Shown: positions 16,815 to 25,441 of the stretch, piece after piece | How positions within the stretch are numbered: the stretch's first letter is position 1 | Layout of the letters: every line of letters starts with the position of its first letter | Assembly (NCBI GenBank): GCA_964551295.1 | Contig: CAZKDJ010000008.1 | Location: 1 to 50,886, forward strand | DNA from: JAFGED01 sp964551295 | GTDB taxonomy: Bacteria; Chloroflexota; Anaerolineae; B4-G1 | Direction of reading: 5' to 3' | Length of the DNA stretch: 50,886 nt | Program-made: the position numbers and the translations under genes | Notes under the pieces: model-generated | What the model was told of the DNA's origin: nothing | What the model saw: only the letters and a program-made list of their open reading frames with translations | Database searches by the model: none

Positions 16815-18221
16815 CTAGTACGCCCCTTTCCCCCACAGCACCGCCCCCGCCGTCAACCACAGAATCTTGAGATCCAGCCACAGCGAGTAGTTGCGGATGT
16901 AGAACAGATCGTACTGCGTGTTCAGATGCATCGGCAGGTCGCTGCGCCCGCTGACCTGCCACCAGCCAGTGATCCCCGGGGGCACGGCCAGCCGCTGCCG
17001 CTGCCAGGGCTCGTACTGTTCGACGACGAATAGCTGTTCGGGGCGGGGGCCCACCAGGCTCATCTCGCCGCGCAGGACGTTCAACACCTGGGGCAGCTCG
17101 TCCAGGCTCCAGCGGCGCAGAAAGCGCCCCACCCGCGTGATGCGCAGGTCGTGGGGCGTTTTGTACACCCGGTTGCCCTGCTCGTCCATCCGGGCCACCT
17201 GGGCCTGCAAGCGCTCCGCTCCCACCACCATGGTGCGGAACTTGAGCATGTCAAAACGCCGACCATTCTCCCCCACGCGCTCCTGCGGGAACAGAACCGG
17301 TCCCCCATCACCCAACTTGACTGCCAGGGCAATCAGCCCCATCAATGGCAGCACGATAGGCAGCGCCGAAAAAGTCAACAGCAGATCAAAGGTACGCTTG
17401 ATCGCCCAGTCCACCCCGTCGATCACCGGCTCGCGCAGGCCCACCATCGGCATGCCGAAAAATGTCTCGGCGCGAGCGCGCACCAGCGCCAGGCGAAACG
17501 AGTCCGGGATGATGTGAACGTGCACCGGCTGCGCCTGCAACTCGTAGACGACGTGTTCGATATCCTTGTGCCGATCGGCCGGCAGGGCGATGATGATCTC
17601 GTCACACCCTTCCTGCCAGGCCACCTCCCCGGCCTCGGCAATGCAGCCCAGTATGGGCCATTGGGCCACCTGTTCCGCCTCGTTATCTGTAACGACGCCA
17701 GCAACCTGATAAGCCGGTGCTAGCTCACACTCGATGATTCGGGCCACTTCGGCGGCCGTGTCGCCCGCTCCTACGATAAGAACGCGCCCGCCCGTACGCC
17801 GCACGTTTCGCAAGGCACGCAACAAAGCCACCGCTACGACGCGAATGAGAGCCAAGAACGCCCAATCCAGCACACCAAAGTAAGCCACCAACAAACGCGG
17901 CACTTCGCGGTAGGTGAAATACAAAAAGCCGCCCAGCACAAAAACCGAGACCGGCACGGCCACCGTGAGACGGCGTATCTGGCCCCGTGCATTGGTCGCC
18001 AGGCGCGAATCGTAAACGTTCAGCATCTGGAAAGACACCGGCCACACCAAGGCCACCACGCCATAGATCAGGGGAGCCACCAACGGGTACGCTGGCTCCC
18101 CCAATGGCCTACCCCACGGCAAAGTCACCCGCAGAAAATCGGCCAGCGCCAGCGCTGCCAAGGTGAACAACACATCGCCAATGGCGATCAACGTCAGGAA
18201 ACGCCGAAAACGCCGAAACAT
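16815..18221 (-). CDS. Polyisoprenyl-phosphate hexose-1-phosphate transferase (WbaP/WcaJ-like)
   Basis: Protein of 468 residues. Four to five transmembrane helices (about 10-140) precede a CoA-binding-like Rossmann domain with VLIVGAGDTAAEVARII (147-163). The catalytic bac_transf domain begins at about 273 with DLLLTFSALPIVLPLMG and continues with FPQERVGENGRRFDMLKFRTM, WSLDELPQVLNVLRGEMS (Asp374-Glu375 catalytic pair), GPRPEQ and GITGWWQVSGRSDLP. The enzyme transfers a hexose- or HexNAc-1-phosphate from a nucleotide sugar to undecaprenyl phosphate, starting the glycan. Its ATG comes one base after the stop of the upstream membrane glycosyltransferase. It stands at the border between the membrane array and the pse locus. 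The sugar cannot be read. Confidence 0.9.
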   Translation of the reverse strand: MFRRFRRFLTLIAIGDVLFTLAALALADFLRVTLPWGRPLGEPAYPLVAPLIYGVVALVWPVSFQMLNVYDSRLATNARGQIRRLTVAVPVSVFVLGGFLYFTYREVPRLLVAYFGVLDWAFLALIRVVAVALLRALRNVRRTGGRVLIVGAGDTAAEVARIIECELAPAYQVAGVVTDNEAEQVAQWPILGCIAEAGEVAWQEGCDEIIIALPADRHKDIEHVVYELQAQPVHVHIIPDSFRLALVRARAETFFGMPMVGLREPVIDGVDWAIKRTFDLLLTFSALPIVLPLMGLIALAVKLGDGGPVLFPQERVGENGRRFDMLKFRTMVVGAERLQAQVARMDEQGNRVYKTPHDLRITRVGRFLRRWSLDELPQVLNVLRGEMSLVGPRPEQLFVVEQYEPWQRQRLAVPPGITGWWQVSGRSDLPMHLNTQYDLFYIRNYSLWLDLKILWLTAGAVLWGKGAY

Positions 18222-18222
18222 G

Positions 18223-19818
18223 TTATGGCATCCTCACGCGCCGATAAAGTCGAACGCGCCCACCGCCGAAAGAAGCCACGATCTCTAGCCCGTTTCCACT
18301 CACACTGTTTATCTCTACCAAGCGTATGGGATCGTTCGGACCCAACACGACGTAAGCAGCGCCATACCGGCCACAGACTTCCAACAATGTATCGAGCGGT
18401 GCATTGGGCACAGCTATCGCGGGTCTATGGGTATGATACCAGAAACCGGGTGGATTGCCAACTACGACGAGTGCATCCGCTGGCACTTGATGGGTGTCCA
18501 ACCACTGTCCGATCTCTATGTAGGTTTCGTCGACGCCCCGCCACGCCACCACCTTGCCCGCCGTCACGTAGACGCTCAAACTGATCGCCGCCGCCACCGC
18601 CGCCACGGTGAACACCGTCGTGGCCTGCGGCACGTTCCAACGCCGCCGTCGCCCCACCCACCCGACCGTCGCTTTCAAGCCCTCTATGGCCGCAGCGAAG
18701 ATAAACGGCAGCACGGACGAACTGGCATGGAAGAAGCCACCACGTGGGCCGGGATAGGAAAATGCCAGGGAATGGGCAAAGTAGACAAGTAGCAAGTAGA
18801 TGAAGGAAAGAGCAAAGGACGGTCTGCGGCGCAGACGATAAAAACCGATGGAAGCAAAGGGCAGTAGGAAAACCAGGCAGTTCTCCGCCAGGAACCGCTG
18901 CAGGTTCACGTGCATCGCCAACAGCTTGTTGGATAGAATGTTATCCCACCCCCAGGCGAGATAGGACTGAAGAGAGAGGTCGCACCCGTAACAATACAGA
19001 TCGTCGTACTCGGTGAGCCAGAGAGCCTTGGAGCTGCTCGGCGAAAGCGGCGCGCCGACGACGGACAGGTTGCGGATGAACCAGGGGGCCATGACGAGCA
19101 CATAGCCCAGGGTGACCAAAAGACAATGGTAAAGCGTAAAACGTAAAACGTGATGCGTGATGCGTGACGCGTGACGCGTGATGCGCAGCCCAGAGGAAAG
19201 CAATGGAGCCAGAGCGACCACAGGCAGCAACAGGATACCGTCGGCCCGCGTCAGATGCGCCAGCCCAACCAACAGACCCACCAACCAGCTGACGAGCCAC
19301 CTCCTGTGTCCTGCATCCTGCGTCCTACCACCCGCCAGCCACAGTGCCAGGCTCCCGAAAAGGGCAAACGGCGCAAACGTCTCTGGCAGCGTCCAGAAGG
19401 GAAAGAAAAAGCCGCTAAACAGCGTGATCAGGCCGGCGGCCCAGGCGAAGCGACGCGAGCGCACGACCTGCCAGGCAACGCCGTAACCGACCAACGGGAG
19501 AAGGGCGGAGAGAAGAACGAAGGGCATCTGAAGCGCGAAAAAAGAACCCGGGAACAGCGCAGCAAAGGGAGCAGCAACGAGCGACGGCAACGGCATCCAG
19601 TACAGAAACCCGGGATGGGGCAGGCCCGCCGGATCGTCCAGATAGTTCCACAGGTAGGGCTCGGCCAAGCCGCCACCCTGGGCCAAGTTCACCGCCCCGG
19701 CAGCATAATAAGCCGGGTCCATGTAGCCGGGACGGGAGATGCGCGCAGCGACCGCCAGCCGCACCGCCAGCGACAATCCAAGCAGCAACAGTAGATCGCG
19801 CCGCGCCTGCCGCCTCAT
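18223..19818 (-). CDS. GT-C type membrane glycosyltransferase-like protein
   Basis: The protein has 531 residues from the ATG at 19818, which forms an ATGA overlap with the preceding gene; the frame is open to 19977 but that part has no family likeness. About ten hydrophobic helices follow an early loop with YMDPAYY, whose Asp34 is in the usual catalytic place. LTRADGILLLP (about 189-199) is the GT-C arginine/acidic motif. The C-terminal 80 residues are soluble and end in VVLGPNDP and RVRLYRRV. Two repeat-derived insertions sit in frame between helices: RTQDAGHRRW (165-174) and LRITRHASRITHHVLRFTLY (211-230). Donor and acceptor are unknown. The next gene, the initiating transferase, starts one base after its stop. 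Confidence 0.75.
   Translation of the reverse strand: MRRQARRDLLLLLGLSLAVRLAVAARISRPGYMDPAYYAAGAVNLAQGGGLAEPYLWNYLDDPAGLPHPGFLYWMPLPSLVAAPFAALFPGSFFALQMPFVLLSALLPLVGYGVAWQVVRSRRFAWAAGLITLFSGFFFPFWTLPETFAPFALFGSLALWLAGGRTQDAGHRRWLVSWLVGLLVGLAHLTRADGILLLPVVALAPLLSSGLRITRHASRITHHVLRFTLYHCLLVTLGYVLVMAPWFIRNLSVVGAPLSPSSSKALWLTEYDDLYCYGCDLSLQSYLAWGWDNILSNKLLAMHVNLQRFLAENCLVFLLPFASIGFYRLRRRPSFALSFIYLLLVYFAHSLAFSYPGPRGGFFHASSSVLPFIFAAAIEGLKATVGWVGRRRRWNVPQATTVFTVAAVAAAISLSVYVTAGKVVAWRGVDETYIEIGQWLDTHQVPADALVVVGNPPGFWYHTHRPAIAVPNAPLDTLLEVCGRYGAAYVVLGPNDPIRLVEINSVSGNGLEIVASFGGGRVRLYRRVRMP
19129..19188. repeat. Minisatellite-like word repeat inside a membrane-protein gene
   Basis: The plus strand has ACGTAAA units followed by five tandem CGTGATG/CGTGACG units. 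The stretch is translated in frame (minus strand) as residues 211-230 of the gene at 18223-19818, rich in I, T, R, H and S, and falls between two helices. Related words appear at 39778-39870. Confidence 0.75.
19297..19326. repeat. Short word repeat (TCCTGCA/TCCTGCG units)
   Basis: Three degenerate copies of a seven-base unit (GTCCTGCATCCTGCGTCCTA) code in frame for RTQDAGHRR in the same membrane protein. It is followed on the coding strand by repeated SWLVG-type codons. It is a weaker example of the same class. Confidence 0.5.
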
Positions 19819-20987
19819 CCCACCCACCCACCCAACACGAACTGGCCACTCAAGTAAAGGAGTAGGATAACCGAAACATACAAGATGACCCGGTTCCGCC
19901 ACGGTCCACGGTGGCCCCAACGCCCCAACAGGAAAAAGGCCGGAAAGAGCTCCACCATGTGTCGCCCAACCGCACACATGGGATGGGGCATGCGCACGTA
20001 AGAGACGTTAAAGAGCAGAGCCGCCGTCATGTACGCAGCATAAGCGGGCCGCAATCGGAACCAGGCCAGTACCGTCAGCGCGATAAAGAGCAAAGTAGCC
20101 AAGCACTCTAAATAGTCCGTCGAGTGTGCAGCCCCCGCAAGCATCTGGCTCACGTTTGTCGCCATGCCCACCCAGGGAGGCGCAGCAACCTGGTTCCAGC
20201 AAGACGCATACGTCTCCGAGATCGGCTCGATGCCGACCAGCGCCCGCCCCAGCAAAAAGCAGGCTGAAGCAAGCGGTGGCAACATCGGCCACACCAGATC
20301 GACCCCCGGCGGCCAGAGGCGGAACCTGCGCCGGCGCAGCGCCTCCAGCAGCAAGGGCACCATCACCACCGCCCCCTGCAGGCGTGTCAAAGCCGCCAGC
20401 GCGCCAAACAGCCCTGCCGCCCACCCACGCCCGCGCCACATCATCCAAAAAGCCATGGTGATCAGGAAAAGGGAGAGCGGCTCGGTATAGCCGGCCAGAA
20501 GGATAAAGGCCCATGGATAGAGCACCACGTAAACCAAGGCTTTTTTCGCCGCCGCTGGTCCGATGGCTTCCTCGGCCAGTGCAAAAAACAGGGTCAAATA
20601 CCCCAGCGCGCAGAGATTGGAAATGAAGAGCGCCGCCAACAAATACTTCCCTCCCAGCACCCCGCCGATGACGCGAATGAGGAACGGATACAGCGGCGGG
20701 AAAACGGTGCGCAGCGACCCAGGTTGATACCAGTGCACGGCCAGTTTGGTGTAGTGCACCGTGTCAAAGCGCCACCAGGGCCCCAGGAGCAGAGCCGCCC
20801 AGCCACCGTTGGGCGCGCTATCCTCCCCATAGGGCCGGGCCAGCGATGGGCCGCCCTCAACCGGCGCGACGGCGAGCACCACCACCGCCCACAGGCTCAA
20901 TCCGATCCGCACCACCAGGTAAACGGCCGCCGCTCTGCGGAATGGCTCCCAGCGCCACAGCTTCAAAACGTATCCCTTCAAGTTCAA
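19815..20987 (-). CDS. PIG-V-like (mannosyltransferase 2 family) membrane glycosyltransferase
   Basis: Polytopic protein of 390 residues. The first outer loop has WWRFDTVHYTKLAVHWY, whose W-x-x-D is the mark of the PIG-V group, followed by VFPPLYPFLIRVIGGVLG. Later come AGYTEPLSLFLITMAFW and AALTRLQGAVV, again standard for this group. Eukaryotic PIG-V adds mannose from dolichol-phosphate-mannose to GPI; bacterial members are predicted to use a polyprenyl-phosphate sugar on the outer side of the membrane. It starts one base after the stop of the upstream gene and overlaps the next by ATGA. The C-terminus lacks the soluble tail of its neighbours. Confidence 0.8.
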   Translation of the reverse strand: MNLKGYVLKLWRWEPFRRAAAVYLVVRIGLSLWAVVVLAVAPVEGGPSLARPYGEDSAPNGGWAALLLGPWWRFDTVHYTKLAVHWYQPGSLRTVFPPLYPFLIRVIGGVLGGKYLLAALFISNLCALGYLTLFFALAEEAIGPAAAKKALVYVVLYPWAFILLAGYTEPLSLFLITMAFWMMWRGRGWAAGLFGALAALTRLQGAVVMVPLLLEALRRRRFRLWPPGVDLVWPMLPPLASACFLLGRALVGIEPISETYASCWNQVAAPPWVGMATNVSQMLAGAAHSTDYLECLATLLFIALTVLAWFRLRPAYAAYMTAALLFNVSYVRMPHPMCAVGRHMVELFPAFFLLGRWGHRGPWRNRVILYVSVILLLYLSGQFVLGGWVG

Positions 20988-20988
20988 T

Positions 20989-22638
20989 CTATTCCTCCAC
21001 TGACACGCGGTAGACGGTCACCTGGCCCGACCGGAACGCCGGTTCCAGCCAGGAGACTGCTGCCGGGTCAAAGTCTCCCAGCGCGCGCTCGCGGGGACCG
21101 TAGAAAACATAGGCGATGTCGTAACGGGCCAGAAAAGCCGGGCGATCAAAGGTCGTGGAGGCGGAATAAAAAGCCCGAGCCGCGGCTCGTTTCTGCGGCA
21201 GGTGAATCGTCTCCGCCCAGTGCCCCCAAAATACCCGGTGGCCGATCCAGGCCGGAATTGTCCCGCCCATCTCGTAGGAGGAAAGGACCGTGTCCTCGGG
21301 CGCGGTGTGCCGACCCAGCCACTGTACCGCTTCCATCTCGGCGCACGTGCGGTACAGGGGTTTATATCCGCCCATCGCCGTCAGGCTCAAGCTCGCCAGC
21401 AGATACCAAGTCGAGAGGGTGGTGAGGGCGACCAGGAGCCACTGCGTCACCCGCTGCAGACGCTGGGGGGAATAGCCCCGGCGCGCCAACCATCGCGCCG
21501 GGCGGGAGCGGCGTAGAGCCGGCAACAGACCTCGGTGCAGCCCCACCGCCGCCAAGATACACAGCGGGACGTGGGCCCCCTCGATCATCCGCCGCTGGAG
21601 GTAAAAGATCAGGGGCAGATAGAGCAAGGGGGCAACGCATAGTAACCACAACACCAGCGGTGCTCCGCGCTCCTCCCCCTCTCGCCAGAACTGCACCCCA
21701 CCCCAGGCCGCAAGAGGCAGGAGCAGGCCGTAACCCAGCAGGTAGTGGAACAGTGGGGGTGAGAGCGTATAGCTCTGAGCCTGCCAGGCGCTCAAGACCG
21801 GGTTGGAGGAAATGGCCCGGTAGCTGTAGAACACCAGAGGGAGGGGAAGCACGGCAAAGCCGGCCAACCACGGGAGGGTCCGAATTGCCGCAGCCCGGTG
21901 GCGGATCCAGCGATACAGCCCGTAGAGAAAAAGAGAGATGTCCAGGGGCAGCAGGCTGTAGGGATGGATGACGGTCAGCACCGCCGCCGCCCCGGCAGCG
22001 CCCAGCCAGATACGCCACCCTCCCGCCCCTGCCAGCAGCCGGACCATCCAGGCAAAGGCCAGCAACTGGGCCGCCTGGGCCAAACAAGTGTGAGGAAAGG
22101 TCAAAACGGTGAAAAACGTGTACATCTCGATCAGCCAAAAATCCACCGGCGTTATACCGCCCAGCGTGTAGGATCGAGTAAGAAGCAGCACTAGCCAGCC
22201 CAGGCCGGAGGAGAGACAGGCCAACACGTAGGCCGTCCAGCGCACCTCACGCTCGTGGATAAACATGGCTATGAACCCATAGACAGCCAACAGGAGAGCC
22301 AGCGCGCACAGGGGCCGGGCCAGGTGAAAGACCAAAACCGGCGACAGGCCAAGGGTCGCGGCCAAGTGCCCCAGGGCGATGTAGAAGGTGTTGATGAATA
22401 CACCAGGGTGATCCTCGGTGGTAAACAGAATCTGGTACCACCACGCCCCCTGCCTGCCCTGTTGCATCTTGGCCAGGTGGCTGTAATAGTCCTCCCAATC
22501 ATAGACCGCGCCGACAAAGCGCAGGTCGGGAGACTGGGCCAGGTAGCCTGCAACGTAGGGCAGGGATGAGAGCCCCACCACCACCACGGCTACCGCCGCC
22601 ACCCGGAGCCACTCCGCCTGAGAGACACTTCCGGTCAC
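20989..22638 (-). CDS. GT-C-like polytopic membrane protein, function unassigned
   Basis: Protein of 549 residues starting at a GTG that overlaps the previous stop (GTGA). After one helix, the loop VYDWEDYYSHLAKMQQG (about 45-61) holds an Asp-Trp-Glu-Asp cluster where GT-C enzymes keep the catalytic acids. It then has EDHPGVFINTFYIALGH, about ten helices and a soluble C-terminal part of about 120 residues with TVLSSYEMGGTIPAWIGHRVF, YDIAYVFYGPRE and a final VTVYRV. This layout is common in bacterial membrane glycosyltransferases, but I cannot place it in a characterised family. Role inferred from fold pattern and neighbours. Confidence 0.65.
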   Translation of the reverse strand: MTGSVSQAEWLRVAAVAVVVVGLSSLPYVAGYLAQSPDLRFVGAVYDWEDYYSHLAKMQQGRQGAWWYQILFTTEDHPGVFINTFYIALGHLAATLGLSPVLVFHLARPLCALALLLAVYGFIAMFIHEREVRWTAYVLACLSSGLGWLVLLLTRSYTLGGITPVDFWLIEMYTFFTVLTFPHTCLAQAAQLLAFAWMVRLLAGAGGWRIWLGAAGAAAVLTVIHPYSLLPLDISLFLYGLYRWIRHRAAAIRTLPWLAGFAVLPLPLVFYSYRAISSNPVLSAWQAQSYTLSPPLFHYLLGYGLLLPLAAWGGVQFWREGEERGAPLVLWLLCVAPLLYLPLIFYLQRRMIEGAHVPLCILAAVGLHRGLLPALRRSRPARWLARRGYSPQRLQRVTQWLLVALTTLSTWYLLASLSLTAMGGYKPLYRTCAEMEAVQWLGRHTAPEDTVLSSYEMGGTIPAWIGHRVFWGHWAETIHLPQKRAAARAFYSASTTFDRPAFLARYDIAYVFYGPRERALGDFDPAAVSWLEPAFRSGQVTVYRVSVEE

Positions 22639-24230
22639 GGCTCCACCTCGCAGTCCACAAAGTGATAGATCTCCAGATCGGCGACCGACCGCACCGGCCC
22701 CTCCCGGCGGCAGTGAGCGCGCAGCCAGGCGCGATTAGGCGCGTCGTCATAGCCCAAAGCGCGGTACTCGGCCCAGGTGCGATCAAAGGCCACGTACCAC
22801 ACACCTGCCCCGTCGCTGGCGACGGTTTGACTGACCGGGCTGACGAACAGGCCCAGCGCCTCCTGCGTGGGCGGGGCCAGCGTATCCGAACCACCGGGCA
22901 GGTCCGGGCAAAAGACCTGAGCAAGTGTGGGGTCATAGTAATAGGCAGGGAAAAAGGTCAGCTTGTTGTCGTGAACCACTACCTCCTCCGGCCCCACGCG
23001 CGCCCGAAGGAAAGCGTTCAGCTGTCGGAAGGGCGGGCGGGGGAAGCGGGCGTAGGTATAGTGGACCCCGAGCGAGCCCGCCATCGTCACCAGCAACAGC
23101 ACGACGAGACCCAGGTGCAGGGCTCCAGGCAGCCTGCCTTGGGCCAGGAGCCACCCTACGGCCACCAGGTAGAAGAGAGCTGCAGGCAACAGCGCCCGCT
23201 CCAGGTAGACGGGGCGCCACAGGGAGACCAGCATAAGTGAAAGGACCGGCGCCCAACAGAGCAGCAAGAACCAGCCGGCGCGGGAGCGAGTTCGGCCAGT
23301 GCGCAGGATCAGAAAGGCCAGCAGCAATAGGCCTGCAAAGAGAGCCAGCCCCAGCAGCCAGCCCGGCACAGGCTCGTAGAAGGTGAGCAGTGAGAGCATC
23401 AAGACGCGCACCCACTCCTCAACCCCCGGCGCGCCCAGCCAGTAGCCCCGCTCGACAAAGCTCAACTGTCCCGGCAGCACCCCCAGCAGCCAGGGGCTAA
23501 AAAGGGCGAGGGCGACCGAATCCGCCAGGACCAGCCGAGGCAGGTCGCGCCACCACCGCCGCCGGACCAGAACCAACAGGTTAAGGCCCAGCACGAAAAA
23601 GGCCCCCAGGTTGTGAGCATACAATGTAACCGCCGCAGCAACCGCATAGAGCGTCCACCACTTGCCGCGAGCGGCAAACGCGGACTGTTTTCCCTTATCC
23701 CCGCCTCCCTCAAGCGCCCGCAACAGTCCCCACGCGGCCAGCACTGCCCCCAGTCCCAGCATGGCGTACATGCGCGCCTCCTGGGAGTAGGCAACGTGGA
23801 AAGGATTCACCGCCGCCAGCCCCCCGACGACAAAGCCAGTCCGGCGCCCAAAGCACCAGGCCGCCAGGCGATAGAGCAGGGCCACGGTGACCATCCCCAG
23901 GAGAACGGAGAGAAACCGCACGGCCAGTGGAGAGCGGCCGACCAGCCCCATCCAACCGTGCAGGATAAAGTAGTAGAGGAGCGGGTGGACGTCCGCCGCG
24001 CCGGCCCCCGTCACCGGCGTCACCGTCCCATAGATCATTCTCTCAGGGCCCAGGGAGGCATACAGCACAGCGAACGCCTCGTCGTACCACAGGCTGCGCG
24101 CCTGCAGGTGAATCATACGCGCCAGGAAAGCAACCGGCAGAACGGCCACCGGCCCCCACCGACCCGGCACCAAGGGCAAGCCCAGTCGCCGCAGCATACC
24201 CCGGTCGCGCATCCAACGAGGGACGTTCAT
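22635..24230 (-). CDS. GT39/PMT-like membrane glycosyltransferase
   Basis: Protein of 531 residues from the ATG at 24230, which overlaps the GT87 gene by ATGA; upstream codons in frame are not conserved. All PMT signatures are present: SLWYDEAFAV (Asp50-Glu51), the second loop AADVHPLLYYFILHGW (about 78-93) and NPFHVAYSQEARMYAM (142-157). The family transfers a sugar from a polyprenyl phosphate to an acceptor outside the membrane. The C-terminal 120 residues are soluble. Together with the GT87 gene before it, this forms the same pair as 31073-32251 and 29637-31076. Confidence 0.88.
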   Translation of the reverse strand: MNVPRWMRDRGMLRRLGLPLVPGRWGPVAVLPVAFLARMIHLQARSLWYDEAFAVLYASLGPERMIYGTVTPVTGAGAADVHPLLYYFILHGWMGLVGRSPLAVRFLSVLLGMVTVALLYRLAAWCFGRRTGFVVGGLAAVNPFHVAYSQEARMYAMLGLGAVLAAWGLLRALEGGGDKGKQSAFAARGKWWTLYAVAAAVTLYAHNLGAFFVLGLNLLVLVRRRWWRDLPRLVLADSVALALFSPWLLGVLPGQLSFVERGYWLGAPGVEEWVRVLMLSLLTFYEPVPGWLLGLALFAGLLLLAFLILRTGRTRSRAGWFLLLCWAPVLSLMLVSLWRPVYLERALLPAALFYLVAVGWLLAQGRLPGALHLGLVVLLLVTMAGSLGVHYTYARFPRPPFRQLNAFLRARVGPEEVVVHDNKLTFFPAYYYDPTLAQVFCPDLPGGSDTLAPPTQEALGLFVSPVSQTVASDGAGVWYVAFDRTWAEYRALGYDDAPNRAWLRAHCRREGPVRSVADLEIYHFVDCEVEP

Positions 24231-25441
24231 CGCCGGCACGCCCCCTTCCGTGCCCACCAGGGCCACGTACCCAGACCGATCAGCAGCAGGATGGGAAGAA
24301 CCGGCGACAGAATCCGCTGCTGAGCGTGCCAGTGCTCGCCGCTGCTCAAAGGCGGGAAGCAGAGCAGGTCAACGACCCACAGACCCACGAGCAACAGGGC
24401 GCCGAGGGCGAAAGCCACCCGCCGCCAGCGGCGGCCCCGGCGGGCCATCTCTGCGAACAGTAAGCAGAGGGGAATAAACAGGGACGTCTGATTGACGATC
24501 GAGGTGCGCGGTGCGATCAGCGCCGTGATCACCAGCGTCAGGCCGGTGGCCCACCGGGGCAGTGACGGGGCGCGGCGCTCCCACCACCAGGCCCAGGCCA
24601 ACCCAACCAACAGCAACGCCACCAGCAGGCCTGTTACTGCTTGGTACACGCCGTCACCGATCCACTTGCCCAGCAGCGCCGCAGGAGGAGGAAAAGGCTG
24701 CATCTCAAAATAGCCCGCTCCGGCGCGCACCACTTGGGCCGGCCAGCCGGGGACCGCGATAAACGAACCCAGCAAGAGAACCGCCATCGCGCCCCCAAAC
24801 GACCCCAGGAGTCGGAAGCGCCGCTTCGCCAGCGCCCACAGAAGCAAAGCTGGCACCAGCAGAAAGGACATTTGGGGTTTTATGGTTGCCAGGGCCAGCC
24901 CCCCCCCAGCCCACCCCTCCCGACCGGACCGGATGGCCAGCAGCGCGGCGACCAGCAGTGCAAAGACCAGGATCGAGACCTGCCCCAGTGCAAAGGCCCA
25001 GGCAATGGGATAGAGCAAAAGGCCCCACAAGACGATGAACAGCATCTGCCACGCCGACAACGGCCAACCCGCAAGCCGCACCGCGCCGACGATGCCGGCC
25101 ACTATCCCCAGCAGCAACACGGCGAACCAGGCTGCCTGAGCCCAGGGAAGGGGCAAGACGATGACGGGCAATACCAGGAGTAAAGCATACGGAGGATAGA
25201 CAAAGGCACGCGGATCCTCCCCCTCCACTACGGGGCGGCCATACGATTCACGCTGGAGCAGGTCCGTCAGCTCATCGGAGTAAGGGCTGCCGCGGCCCTC
25301 GGCGATCCAACGCCCGGCCCGCCACAGCGGCTGGAGATCCCACACGTTCAGTGGTCTGCGCGACGTCAGCCCGAGATAGATGCCCACCGTGGTGCCGGCG
25401 AGAAAGAAGATCAGCAAAGCCCAAGGGAAAACTCGTCTCAC
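24227..25441 (-). CDS. GT87 (DUF2029) membrane glycosyltransferase-like protein
   Basis: Protein of 404 residues. It carries NVWDLQPLWRAGRWIAEGRGSP with the conserved first-loop Asp35, then AFVYPPYALLLVLP (YPP at about 82-84) and LALATIKPQMSFLLVP (KPQ), the pattern of the GT87/DUF2029 group that includes polyprenyl-phosphomannose-dependent mannosyltransferases of Actinobacteria. About eleven helices. The GTG start overlaps the upstream stop (GTGA), and its own stop overlaps the next start (ATGA). Sugar and acceptor are unknown. Confidence 0.82.
   Translation of the reverse strand: MRRVFPWALLIFFLAGTTVGIYLGLTSRRPLNVWDLQPLWRAGRWIAEGRGSPYSDELTDLLQRESYGRPVVEGEDPRAFVYPPYALLLVLPVIVLPLPWAQAAWFAVLLLGIVAGIVGAVRLAGWPLSAWQMLFIVLWGLLLYPIAWAFALGQVSILVFALLVAALLAIRSGREGWAGGGLALATIKPQMSFLLVPALLLWALAKRRFRLLGSFGGAMAVLLLGSFIAVPGWPAQVVRAGAGYFEMQPFPPPAALLGKWIGDGVYQAVTGLLVALLLVGLAWAWWWERRAPSLPRWATGLTLVITALIAPRTSIVNQTSLFIPLCLLFAEMARRGRRWRRVAFALGALLLVGLWVVDLLCFPPLSSGEHWHAQQRILSPVLPILLLIGLGTWPWWARKGACRR

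Noticed and set aside
19129..19188. Possible CRISPR repeat array
   Set aside because: The units are only 7 bases, directly adjoining, without unique spacers, and are translated inside a gene; no cas gene is present.
19819..19977. N-terminal extension of the gene at 18223-19818
   Set aside because: The extension falls in the end of the PIG-V-like gene and has no family similarity; the ATG at 19818 makes the ATGA overlap used by neighbouring genes.
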